Shown: piece by piece, positions 25,586 to 32,124 of the stretch
How positions within the stretch are numbered: position 1 is the first letter of the stretch
Layout: each line of letters starts with the position of its first letter
Assembly: GCA_018268135.1 (NCBI GenBank)
Contig: JAFDXD010000049.1
Coordinates: 1 to 32,124, forward strand
Source: Bacteroidota bacterium
Lineage (GTDB): Bacteria > Bacteroidota > Bacteroidia > Chitinophagales > Chitinophagaceae
DNA: 32,124 bases
Reading direction: 5' to 3'
Made by a program: the position numbers and the translations under genes
The notes under the pieces: model-generated
Database searches by the model: none
What the model saw: the letters and a program-made list of their open reading frames with translations, nothing else
Told to the model about the DNA's origin: nothing

Positions 25586-26692
25586 TTACTTCTTTTTTTC
25601 GAGCAATCGCTGCACAGGATAAAAAACTATCCCTTTCAATATCATCAATAGCATGGCCCCATTATATCCATTCACCGCAATGTTCATCTTAATAAATTTC
25701 TTCAGTAGCCCATATTTTTTTTGGGCAAGAAACCGATGAGTAATTCCTCTGAAAACCCTGAATTGTTTTTTGGCTTGTTGATGAAAAGTTAATCTTGCTG
25801 TAGCAAAATCTTGTGTAAAGATCATTTCAATGCATGACAAAACTTTCTTTACATCAAACTCAAACAATTCAATAATTGTATCAGTAGGGCTGCCAACTTT
25901 TTCGAAAGCTATAGAAGGCGGGTTAAAAATGTAGGCATCTTTATTTAATAACTGTACCATGGGCAATTGTTTTGCTCCGGTAGATGTAGTAGCCCAGGTG
26001 ATACCACTTGAGCATCCTAACAATAAAGTACAATAATGAGATAAAGCGGCTGTTTCTCTTATGCTTAACTCGCTCCCGTCAAATACGCCAGGCAAATTAA
26101 TATTAATTTTATTGGCAGATGATAATACAATGGCCGTATCACTTCTATTTTGTACAAGCCCCGTGGCAATAGCATTGATGGCTTCGTTGGTAATTTTTAT
26201 CTGGCCACTTAGTGGGGCACATTCAAATAAGATTACATTTTTATAGGTTGCTAAATTATTGGAAACAACAAAAGCTTTTGCCTTGTCCTGCTCATCTCCG
26301 GTTAAGTTCAATACCGGTGTTTTATCAACTGTAATGGCTTTGTCAAAGCATCGGTAAATTGATGTTCTTACACAACTATCGTAATTACAAAAATTATCGC
26401 CAATAATTTGAGACACTATTACTTTATCAACCAGCTCATCGGCCTCCATTTTTTGGGCTTGTGATAAAAAATTATAAAAAATTTTTTCTTTATCATCATT
26501 TACAGAAAACGGAACTTCTATTATTTCATCTACAAAAGGATTGTTGTGGATGATAGATTTGCAATGAGAGCCTATTGCCCAAATAAGATAAGCATCAGGT
26601 TGGTCTGCCTTAATTTGCTTTGCAATGGTAGTAGCAAATAAACAATCTCCATTTGAATAAAGATGAACCAACAAGATACGTTTTGAAGGCAT
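25586..26692 (-). CDS. Glycosyltransferase family 9-like (heptosyltransferase fold)
   Basis: A 368-residue GT-B protein resembling ADP-heptose:LPS heptosyltransferases. The N terminus RILLVHLYSNGDCLFATTIAKQIKADQPDAYLIWA fits the GT9 opening strand-helix. The C half has NVILFECAPLSGQIKITNEA and LSIRETAALSHYCTLLLGCSSGITW, where GT9 proteins bind the nucleotide. The usual (S/T)G(x)THxAA wording is altered to SSGITWATTS. A C-terminal hydrophobic stretch and Lys-rich end may contact the membrane. It starts four bases after the SDR gene upstream, so it is in the same operon. The donor need not be heptose. Confidence 0.78.
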   Translation of the reverse strand: MPSKRILLVHLYSNGDCLFATTIAKQIKADQPDAYLIWAIGSHCKSIIHNNPFVDEIIEVPFSVNDDKEKIFYNFLSQAQKMEADELVDKVIVSQIIGDNFCNYDSCVRTSIYRCFDKAITVDKTPVLNLTGDEQDKAKAFVVSNNLATYKNVILFECAPLSGQIKITNEAINAIATGLVQNRSDTAIVLSSANKININLPGVFDGSELSIRETAALSHYCTLLLGCSSGITWATTSTGAKQLPMVQLLNKDAYIFNPPSIAFEKVGSPTDTIIELFEFDVKKVLSCIEMIFTQDFATARLTFHQQAKKQFRVFRGITHRFLAQKKYGLLKKFIKMNIAVNGYNGAMLLMILKGIVFYPVQRLLEKKK

Positions 26693-26696
26693 TGTA

Positions 26697-27566
26697 TTAT
26701 TGGTTTATCATCATTTGAGCTAATTGTTCTATCGACACATCGGGCGCCCATCCAAGAGACATCATTAGAGAAGGGTCTGATACCAATACCTGATAAGGAG
26801 ATTGATACGATTTATCCTGCACAAAATAATCCTGCCAGTTAAGGCCTTTGCTTTCAAAACATATTTTTAACCAATACTCAATTGTATAAGCTTTGCCTGT
26901 GCCAATTACTGCTTCAAAAATCTGATCCTGATTAACTAATGCCCACACCGCTTTGGTAATATCACCTGCAAAACCCCACTCCTTACCGGCTTTTACATCG
27001 CCTAATATTATTTTTTCCTCACTGCCTTTACTAATACGTTTTAGCGCCGCTACTATTTTTTGACTAATATGCCTTTCAGTTCTTAATGGGCTATCGTGAT
27101 TAAAAAAATATCCCACATAAGTTTTAATACCAATACTGCGGTAATACCTTGCTGCATACACACTGTGAATACGGCTTACAGAATATGCATCATTGGCTTC
27201 AAATGCGGTAGTTTCGTTAATGGGCTTACCAATATTTTTAAATTGAAGAGCACTACCCGAAATAAAAACTTTTGTATCAGGCGAAAAATTTTTAACAGCC
27301 TCCAAAATATTTAAAGTGCCGGTAGAAATGGTTTGATGATTTTCAAAAAGTGCATCATGCCTTGTAGTAGAATTGGCCGCCAGATGAAAAATAAATTCGG
27401 GCTTATTTATTTTAATCAATTCATTGATAGCCGTTGGGTCTGCAATATCGGTATGCAAAAAATTACCGCTCCTGCTAATACCCATCACCTGTATTTTTTG
27501 CAGGGCAAGTAATTCACTCAAATAAAAACCATCTTGCCCATTGGCGCCAAAAATCAATGCTTTCAT
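26697..27566 (-). CDS. GDP-mannose 4,6-dehydratase-like SDR with Arg in the catalytic YxxxK
   Basis: A 289-residue extended SDR closest in wording to Gmd but shorter. The Rossmann loop is intact (IFGANGQDGFYLSELL, 6-20), and FNHDSPLRTERHISQKIV, LGDVKAGKEWGFAGDITKAVW and SLGWAPDVSIEQL match Gmd blocks. The active site differs: STSELYG is replaced by ISGSALQF (Ser103, Ser105), and YxxxK reads Tyr128-SVS-Arg132. The loop that binds the NADP phosphate (RRSS) is shortened to SRSGN. It may be a reductase or epimerase for a deoxysugar nucleotide rather than a dehydratase. It overlaps fkbM by four bases and is followed four bases later by the GT9-like gene. Confidence 0.8.
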   Translation of the reverse strand: MKALIFGANGQDGFYLSELLALQKIQVMGISRSGNFLHTDIADPTAINELIKINKPEFIFHLAANSTTRHDALFENHQTISTGTLNILEAVKNFSPDTKVFISGSALQFKNIGKPINETTAFEANDAYSVSRIHSVYAARYYRSIGIKTYVGYFFNHDSPLRTERHISQKIVAALKRISKGSEEKIILGDVKAGKEWGFAGDITKAVWALVNQDQIFEAVIGTGKAYTIEYWLKICFESKGLNWQDYFVQDKSYQSPYQVLVSDPSLMMSLGWAPDVSIEQLAQMMINQ

Positions 27567-28267
27567 TTTGTAAAAAAATTATTTTTACAGAAAATAGTAT
27601 TTACATAAGTGTCTGCATAAATAAAATATCCCTTACTTAATATCAGGTCAATAATAGCCTGTTGCTTTTCTGCTTTATCGGTTGCTCCAAACCTTAGGGT
27701 TTCTACCAGCAATACTTTAGGTGAAAATTTACCAAAATCTAACGACTGCAAAATATCCAAATCGAGCCCTTCTACATCAATAGAAATTAAATCGGGGGCG
27801 GTAGTAAAATATTGTGGAATGATGGTATTGATATTTTTGAGCGGCACCTGTATTACTTTTTCATATTGAGCCCCCGAAGCTCTTCTCAGCTCTGCTTCTT
27901 CTTTGCTAAATGTGTTCCACCCGGTAGTTTTAAAAATGTAAAAATCTGCAGCGCTTTCTTCATTAAAACCAATGCCCATATTTAAGCAAGTGTCTTTTTT
28001 TCTAACAGATTTTAATTTTTTAAATAATGTTGGGTCGGGTTCTATACAAACTCCCCTGCTTCCGGAAAGATAAAATGCATAGGTATTGTTGCCTACTACG
28101 GGACTATTGGCACCAATATCGAGGTAACTGATTTTATTAATTCCTACACTGTTAAATAAAAAATATAAAATACTATCTTCCCCCACTTGTGCAAAGCTTG
28201 CCCTTGATTTTGCAGTTACTATGTAATAAGATGCTTTTAGCTTAGATAAAAAACGCCTAACATTCAT
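27563..28267 (-). CDS. FkbM family SAM-dependent methyltransferase
   Basis: A 234-residue class I methyltransferase of the FkbM type, usually O-methylating sugar hydroxyls in surface glycans and natural products. AQVGEDSILYFLF opens the domain. YLDIGANSPVVGNNTYAFY (48-66) holds the SAM loop, CIEPDPTLFKKL (74-85) has the acidic residue for the SAM ribose, and DLISIDVEGLDLDILQSLD is the family block. The start ATG 28267 follows a 117-base gap that contains a predicted three-way junction. Its end overlaps the next SDR gene by ATGA. The substrate is likely a sugar of the glycan made here, by context. Confidence 0.9.
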   Translation of the reverse strand: MNVRRFLSKLKASYYIVTAKSRASFAQVGEDSILYFLFNSVGINKISYLDIGANSPVVGNNTYAFYLSGSRGVCIEPDPTLFKKLKSVRKKDTCLNMGIGFNEESAADFYIFKTTGWNTFSKEEAELRRASGAQYEKVIQVPLKNINTIIPQYFTTAPDLISIDVEGLDLDILQSLDFGKFSPKVLLVETLRFGATDKAEKQQAIIDLILSKGYFIYADTYVNTIFCKNNFFTK

Positions 28268-28288
28268 GTGTTTAATTTAAAGCAAACC

Positions 28289-28371
28289 ATCCCGTATTGC
28301 TTCATCAATAGGTAATTGATAATACAGGCTCATGTTGAAAAGAATTTAATTCATTATCAACATGACGGGAT
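28289..28371 (-). ncRNA. Predicted three-way-junction structure ahead of fkbM
   Basis: Three perfect stems nest in 83 bases: closing stem ATCCCGT (28289-28295) with ACGGGAT (28365-28371), stem ATCAAT / ATTGAT (28304-28309, 28315-28320) with a 5-base loop, and stem CATGTTGA / TCAACATG (28331-28338, 28357-28364) that abuts the closing stem. It occupies most of the 117-base gap between the C-methyltransferase and fkbM. No Rfam class is recognised. It could be a leader element, a processing site or a repeat. Confidence 0.4.
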
Positions 28372-28384
28372 TTAAAAAATTCAA

Positions 28385-29647
28385 TTATTTTTTCTTATAA
28401 ATTTCAACCTTTGGAACCGGAAAAATAAATCCTGTGCCTTTGTCTAAGGCTTCTTTTTCTCTCTCTAAAAACTCGGGTTTAAAATGCCAGGGCAATACCA
28501 AATAATAATCGGGGTTCATGGCCCTGCTTTCGGCTTCGCTAATGATGGGGATATTGGTACCCAATGTATGAGCGCCGTATTTATCGGGGTTTCGCTCTGC
28601 GGCATATTCTACCAAAGTATGGTCTATATCGCACCATTGCAAAATGGTATTGCCTTTAGTAGATGCTCCGTAAACATGTACTTTTTTCCCTTCTTTTTTT
28701 AGCTTCACCAACAAGCTGTGCAATTCTTTTTTTAATACTTCTATCCTTTGTTGAAAAGATACATAAGGCTTATCTGTATCCAATTCCAAGTCAAACTCTT
28801 TATGCCTTATTTCATTAATCAGTTGCAGGTTTTCTTTAGTATCATGCTTGCTGTTTTCTTTATGCGTAGCATAGCATCGTATACTGCCGCCATTTATATC
28901 GTTAAATGATATTTTAAATACTTTCATGCCTCCCAATGCAAGAATATTTTCTAAAACAGCCAGGCTGTAAAATTCGAGATGCTCATGGCAAATGGTGTCA
29001 TAACTATCCAACTCAAGCATTTTGGGCATATAACTCATTTCAAATACCCACACACCTTTTGCAGATAAAAAGCGTTTAATGCCTTTTACAAATTCCACGG
29101 GGCTTTCCAGGTCGTAAAACATGGCTATGGATGTTATCACATCTAATTTTTTTCCTTCCAGCAGTTTAAATAATTCTTCTGACGGAAAAATATCCTGTAC
29201 TACAACGGCATCTTTTACTTCCTGAGCTACATCGCTCGGGTCGCAACCGTATTTAATAAAATGCTTGGGATAAAAATCAAGCAATGTGCCATCATTGCAC
29301 CCAATATCCAATACCAGCGGATGTTTATTATTTTGTATTGAACTTACCACACTATCTACAATTTCCTTTAGATGGTTGCGCATGGTATTGTTGGTGCCAC
29401 TGCGATACCAATAGGCTGCATATAAAATTTCTGAAGGTACAGAGTGCTCCATTTGCAAAAGGCCACAGGCATTTTCATCTGCCTCGGGATTGCAGCGCAC
29501 CAGTGTGCAATCAATTTTTCGATGGCTTGGCATTTCTTTGCCGGGTTTTACAAAACTGCCTTGTAAATATTGTGGGCCAAGATCTATTACTTTTTTTAAA
29601 GATGCCGAGCCACAAACCCTGCAGGTAGTTCTTTTTCGGATATGCAT
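28385..29647 (-). CDS. Sugar C-methyltransferase with N-terminal zinc-binding domain
   Basis: A 420-residue class I SAM methyltransferase of the three-part type known from TylC3-like NDP-4-keto-deoxysugar C-3-methyltransferases. The N-terminal zinc domain has Cys9, Cys12, Cys52 and Cys61 (CRVC ... RCNPEADENACG). WYRSGTNNTMRNHL is the linker signature. The SAM loop is LVLDIGCNDGTLLDFYP (111-127). MSYMPKML and YDTICHEHLEFYSL hold the catalytic His-Glu region of this family. A C-terminal Rossmann-like domain contains VHVYGASTKGNTILQW. It lies three bases after the small DUF4254-like gene. In this locus the 4-keto product of Gmd is a plausible substrate, giving a methyl-branched deoxysugar; that is inference. 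Confidence 0.88.
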   Translation of the reverse strand: MHIRKRTTCRVCGSASLKKVIDLGPQYLQGSFVKPGKEMPSHRKIDCTLVRCNPEADENACGLLQMEHSVPSEILYAAYWYRSGTNNTMRNHLKEIVDSVVSSIQNNKHPLVLDIGCNDGTLLDFYPKHFIKYGCDPSDVAQEVKDAVVVQDIFPSEELFKLLEGKKLDVITSIAMFYDLESPVEFVKGIKRFLSAKGVWVFEMSYMPKMLELDSYDTICHEHLEFYSLAVLENILALGGMKVFKISFNDINGGSIRCYATHKENSKHDTKENLQLINEIRHKEFDLELDTDKPYVSFQQRIEVLKKELHSLLVKLKKEGKKVHVYGASTKGNTILQWCDIDHTLVEYAAERNPDKYGAHTLGTNIPIISEAESRAMNPDYYLVLPWHFKPEFLEREKEALDKGTGFIFPVPKVEIYKKK

Positions 29648-29650
29648 TTT

Positions 29651-30094
29651 TTATTTATTTTTTTCTATGATAATTTGTTTAAACTGTTCATTAATGGCGT
29701 CTATGCATTTATTGCGTTCCAGGTTTAATAATGCCAGTTGTTTTACCACCGTGTTTTTTTCGGTATCGGCTACATTTTCAAAATCATATACTTTTTCCTG
29801 CTCGTGCCACAGGCGGCAATTTACGTCGGCTAACTGATAAAATACTTCACCAATTTTGCCGGTAACTTCATTCACTTCATTCCCCTCTTTTTTAAATACC
29901 TTATTGGCCGCAAAAGTCATTCGCTCCGTATTAATTTTGCCGTTAATGGCATCGCTTAGATATTCATCAATTTCTGTTTGAATTTGTGTAGCCTGCACAG
30001 CCAGGCTTTGCAACCTTGCCTGGTCTGCCGTATGATATTGCTTTAGCTTTACAATGGTAAGTTTATCGCAAAGCATTCCTAAAGTTTCTGCCAT
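29651..30094 (-). CDS. Small helical protein, DUF4254-like, with internal repeat
   Basis: A 147-residue, mostly helical, charged protein with no signal peptide or membrane helix. The C half (VNCRLWHEQEKV, then LLNLERNKCIDAINEQF) resembles DUF4254 proteins often found beside glycan genes; this is from memory. The N half repeats the pattern: KLTIVKLKQYH against QLADVNCRLWH (L-x2-V-x5-H), which suggests an internal duplication. It is the first gene of the minus-strand operon and ends three bases before the C-methyltransferase start. The function is unknown. Confidence 0.7.
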   Translation of the reverse strand: MAETLGMLCDKLTIVKLKQYHTADQARLQSLAVQATQIQTEIDEYLSDAINGKINTERMTFAANKVFKKEGNEVNEVTGKIGEVFYQLADVNCRLWHEQEKVYDFENVADTEKNTVVKQLALLNLERNKCIDAINEQFKQIIIEKNK

Positions 30095-30142
30095 ATTTAT
30101 TTTGTAATACTTTTAAAAGTACTTTTTAAGCGTTAATATCAA

Positions 30143-30158
30143 TAATTTCGCAAAAATA
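30143..30158. promoter_or_regulatory. Back-to-back divergent -7 elements
   Basis: Minus strand: TATTTTTG at 30158-30151, a perfect match, serving the glycan operon that starts at 30094. Plus strand: TAATTTCG at 30143-30150, seven of eight matches, for the flippase at 30192. The two octamers abut without a spacer. No -33 TTG was found for either. Confidence 0.45.
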
Positions 30159-30191
30159 GTTGATAAATTACATCTATCCATATAGTATTAC

Positions 30192-31685
30192 ATGTCTACA
30201 ATAAGAAAAAAAAGTATAAATGCTACCATTTGGATATATATTGGCTTTGTAATTGGCGCCGTTAATACCTATTTTTTTACCCACAAGGCTTGGTTTACCA
30301 CAGATCAGTATGGGCTTACAAGAATATTACTTGAAATCAGTAATCTCATTTTTGCATTTTCTACCCTGGGGGTTACCTCGTTTTTATATAAATTTTTTCC
30401 CTATTACCAGGATAACCTGGAAGCAAAAAAAAACGACCTGCTTTCCCTTGCGTTTATAATTTCACTGATAGGTTTTACCATTACATGCATTGGTATTTTC
30501 TTTTTGCAACCGGTTATCATCCGAAAATTCAGTACCAATTCACTTTTGCTGATACAGTATTTTTATATAGCATTGCCACTGGCATTTTTTTTATTAATGT
30601 ACAATGTGCTGGAAGCCTATTCTTATGGCTTTGACAAAGGGGTACTTACTAACCTGCTGAGAGAAACCGTACTTAGGCTCTATACTTTTGCCATCACCAT
30701 ATTAAAAGTGCTTGGCATCATTGATTTTGAAACTTTCATATATTTATTTGCATTTCAGTATGCCATTATAGTATTCGTTCTTGGCTTTCATTTGTACAGA
30801 AAAAACCAACTGTTACTTTCATTCAACATTAGCCGTGTCACCAAAAAATACAGAAAAAAAATCATCACTATTTTAAGCTTTACTTTTATTGTAATTATTG
30901 TATCGGTATTGAGATCGAGCATTGACGGGCTGGTGCTTGCAGCCAAGCAAAACCTTGGCAAAGTGGGCATATTTGGCTTTGCAGCATACATGGTTTCTGT
31001 ACTACAGGCTCCTGCCAGAAGTATTATTGCTGTTACCATTCCTATTTTATCCCGCTCGTGGAAACATAAAGACCATAAAGAAATAGAACGGATTTACAAA
31101 AGGTCATCTATCAACCTGCTGAGCTTTTCCATGTTTTTCTTTTTCTGCATTTGGCTCAATTTTACTGATGCTATTAATTTTTTTGGAATTAATCCTGATT
31201 ATTTAGAAGGAAGATGGGTGTTTTTTATTTTGGGTTTAGTTACCATTATAGAAATGGGTACCGGCGTAAACGGGCAGATAATTGGTACATCTTCGTATTG
31301 GAGGGTAGAATTATGGACCAGCCTCTTACTCACTATGCTTATTATTCCTTTAAGTTATTTCCTCACCGTACGATATGGCATTATTGGCCCTGCCATTGCA
31401 AACCTTATCTCATTCTGCGTTTACAACTATGTACGGTATTTGTTTTTATGGAAAAAATTTAACTTACAACCCTTTTCAAAAAAAACGGCAGAAGTAATAT
31501 TGTTGGTAATATTTTCTTATGGTATAGCATTCTTTATATTTAGAAACTACCACGGGATATTTGCAATGATTGGCAGAACAGCATTGTTTGCATTGCTGTT
31601 TTTACCCTCATTTTATTACAGAAATATTTCGCCGGATGTAAAACCTGTTATCCATACATTGCTAAACCGGTTTACTAAGAAGTAA
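30192..31685 (+). CDS. Polysaccharide flippase, Wzx/MOP family
   Basis: A 497-residue polytopic membrane protein that would move the lipid-linked glycan unit across the inner membrane. The N terminus KSINATIWIYIGFVIGAVNT and the following FFTHKAWFTTDQYGLTRILLEI are typical of the MOP-superfamily polysaccharide transporters in Bacteroidota. About 12-14 hydrophobic helices alternate with short Lys/Arg-rich loops along the whole length. No polymerase (Wzy) or O-antigen ligase gene is seen in the window. It is divergent from the minus-strand operon, and its last 11 bases overlap the end of mqnA on the other strand. Confidence 0.88.
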   Translation: MSTIRKKSINATIWIYIGFVIGAVNTYFFTHKAWFTTDQYGLTRILLEISNLIFAFSTLGVTSFLYKFFPYYQDNLEAKKNDLLSLAFIISLIGFTITCIGIFFLQPVIIRKFSTNSLLLIQYFYIALPLAFFLLMYNVLEAYSYGFDKGVLTNLLRETVLRLYTFAITILKVLGIIDFETFIYLFAFQYAIIVFVLGFHLYRKNQLLLSFNISRVTKKYRKKIITILSFTFIVIIVSVLRSSIDGLVLAAKQNLGKVGIFGFAAYMVSVLQAPARSIIAVTIPILSRSWKHKDHKEIERIYKRSSINLLSFSMFFFFCIWLNFTDAINFFGINPDYLEGRWVFFILGLVTIIEMGTGVNGQIIGTSSYWRVELWTSLLLTMLIIPLSYFLTVRYGIIGPAIANLISFCVYNYVRYLFLWKKFNLQPFSKKTAEVILLVIFSYGIAFFIFRNYHGIFAMIGRTALFALLFLPSFYYRNISPDVKPVIHTLLNRFTKK

Positions 31686-32124
31686 TTTTCTTCAGAAATA
31701 ATTGCATGGCTTTTCTCTTTGCCTCGTCTAAGTGATAATTAATATTTTGATGAAAATAAGTGTGTAAATTATAGGCTTCTATTGCATGTGTGGCGGCTAT
31801 TTCGTCCAAATGCTGTATACCTTCGCCAGTAGCTTTATTAAATCTTTCAATAAAATCGTCAGGCAATTTTTTATTGGCTACCCATGCAGCAAATAAAAAA
31901 GGGAGGCCGGTCATTTTTTTCCATTCTTCAGCAAGGTCATAAATATAGGGCGATAATTTTCGCTGCTGCAAAGCCCTGTCGCCAATAACAAGGCCGGCTG
32001 TAGTGCCTTGAATATACTGCTGATAATTTTCACTGGTATCTACTTCTATTGGTGATATATGCCAATGCTCCCTCAGCAAAATTTTGAGCAAGGCAGCCGA
32101 AGTACGGCTTTGATAATCAAACAA
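31675..32124 (-). CDS. mqnA: Chorismate dehydratase, C-terminal 149 residues (gene continues off the right end)
   Basis: First step of the futalosine route to menaquinone: dehydrates chorismate to 3-enolpyruvyl-benzoate. The frame is open through base 32124, so the N-terminal part of this family (about 240-280 residues) is missing. TAGLVIGDRAL and the block DLAEEWKKMTGLPFLFAAWVANK are characteristic of MqnA in the periplasmic-binding-protein fold. The helical end (NINYHLDEAKRKAMQLFLKKI) also fits. The stop TAG lies inside the end of the flippase gene on the other strand. MqnD is the nearest alternative but lacks the FAAWV wording. Confidence 0.85.
   Translation of the reverse strand: MFDYQSRTSAALLKILLREHWHISPIEVDTSENYQQYIQGTTAGLVIGDRALQQRKLSPYIYDLAEEWKKMTGLPFLFAAWVANKKLPDDFIERFNKATGEGIQHLDEIAATHAIEAYNLHTYFHQNINYHLDEAKRKAMQLFLKKITS

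Noticed and set aside
1-32124. CRISPR array, insertion sequence, toxin-antitoxin or defence system
   Set aside because: No regular spaced repeats, transposase motifs, or nuclease/toxin families were seen in any gene of the window.

Overview
The window looks like a chromosomal segment of a member of the Bacteroidota, most likely in or near the family Chitinophagaceae. The reasons are the AT-rich sequence, the lack of obvious Shine-Dalgarno sites, repeated promoter -7 elements of the form TAnnTTTG (usually TATTTTTG; twice with TTG exactly 19 bases upstream), two large TonB-dependent receptors, YfhO, a Prc-type protease and a futalosine-pathway mqnA. Genus-level placement cannot be made from this sequence alone. 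I see no IS element, phage gene, integrase or CRISPR array.

Layout: 1-2304 holds polyphosphate metabolism (3' end of ppk1, then a Ppx/GppA phosphatase), followed by panB (2347-3162). A non-coding stretch with repeat-like sequence leads to a BtuB-like TonB receptor (3464-5362), an ALDH7 dehydrogenase (5400-6926), a secreted subtilisin-like protease (7118-8794), a DinB-like protein (8873-9382), and an SRAP abasic-site protein overlapping a small unknown gene (9519-10576). A 300-base non-coding island with nested inverted repeats and a bidirectional terminator separates these from a Prc/Tsp protease on the minus strand. Next come tRNA-His with its own promoter and terminator, a second TonB-family outer-membrane receptor (13681-16239) and a YfhO membrane protein (16342-18969).

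From 19133 to 31685 the window is a surface-glycan locus. Its plus-strand half has a GT4 glycosyltransferase, rmd, a short SDR, a second GT4 and gmd. Its minus-strand half reads a DUF4254-like protein, a zinc-finger sugar C-methyltransferase, an FkbM methyltransferase, a GMD-like SDR, a GT9-like and a GT2 glycosyltransferase. A Wzx-type flippase is transcribed divergently from that cluster and converges on mqnA, which runs off the right end.

Together the locus points to GDP-mannose being converted by Gmd to GDP-4-keto-6-deoxymannose, then by Rmd to GDP-D-rhamnose. The C-methyltransferase and the GMD-like SDR offer a possible side branch to a methyl-branched deoxysugar. The glycosyltransferases would assemble the unit, FkbM could O-methylate it and the flippase would export it. 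The least explained parts are non-coding: the four-copy alternating motif at 10575-10807 and a predicted three-way junction at 28289-28371 ahead of fkbM.
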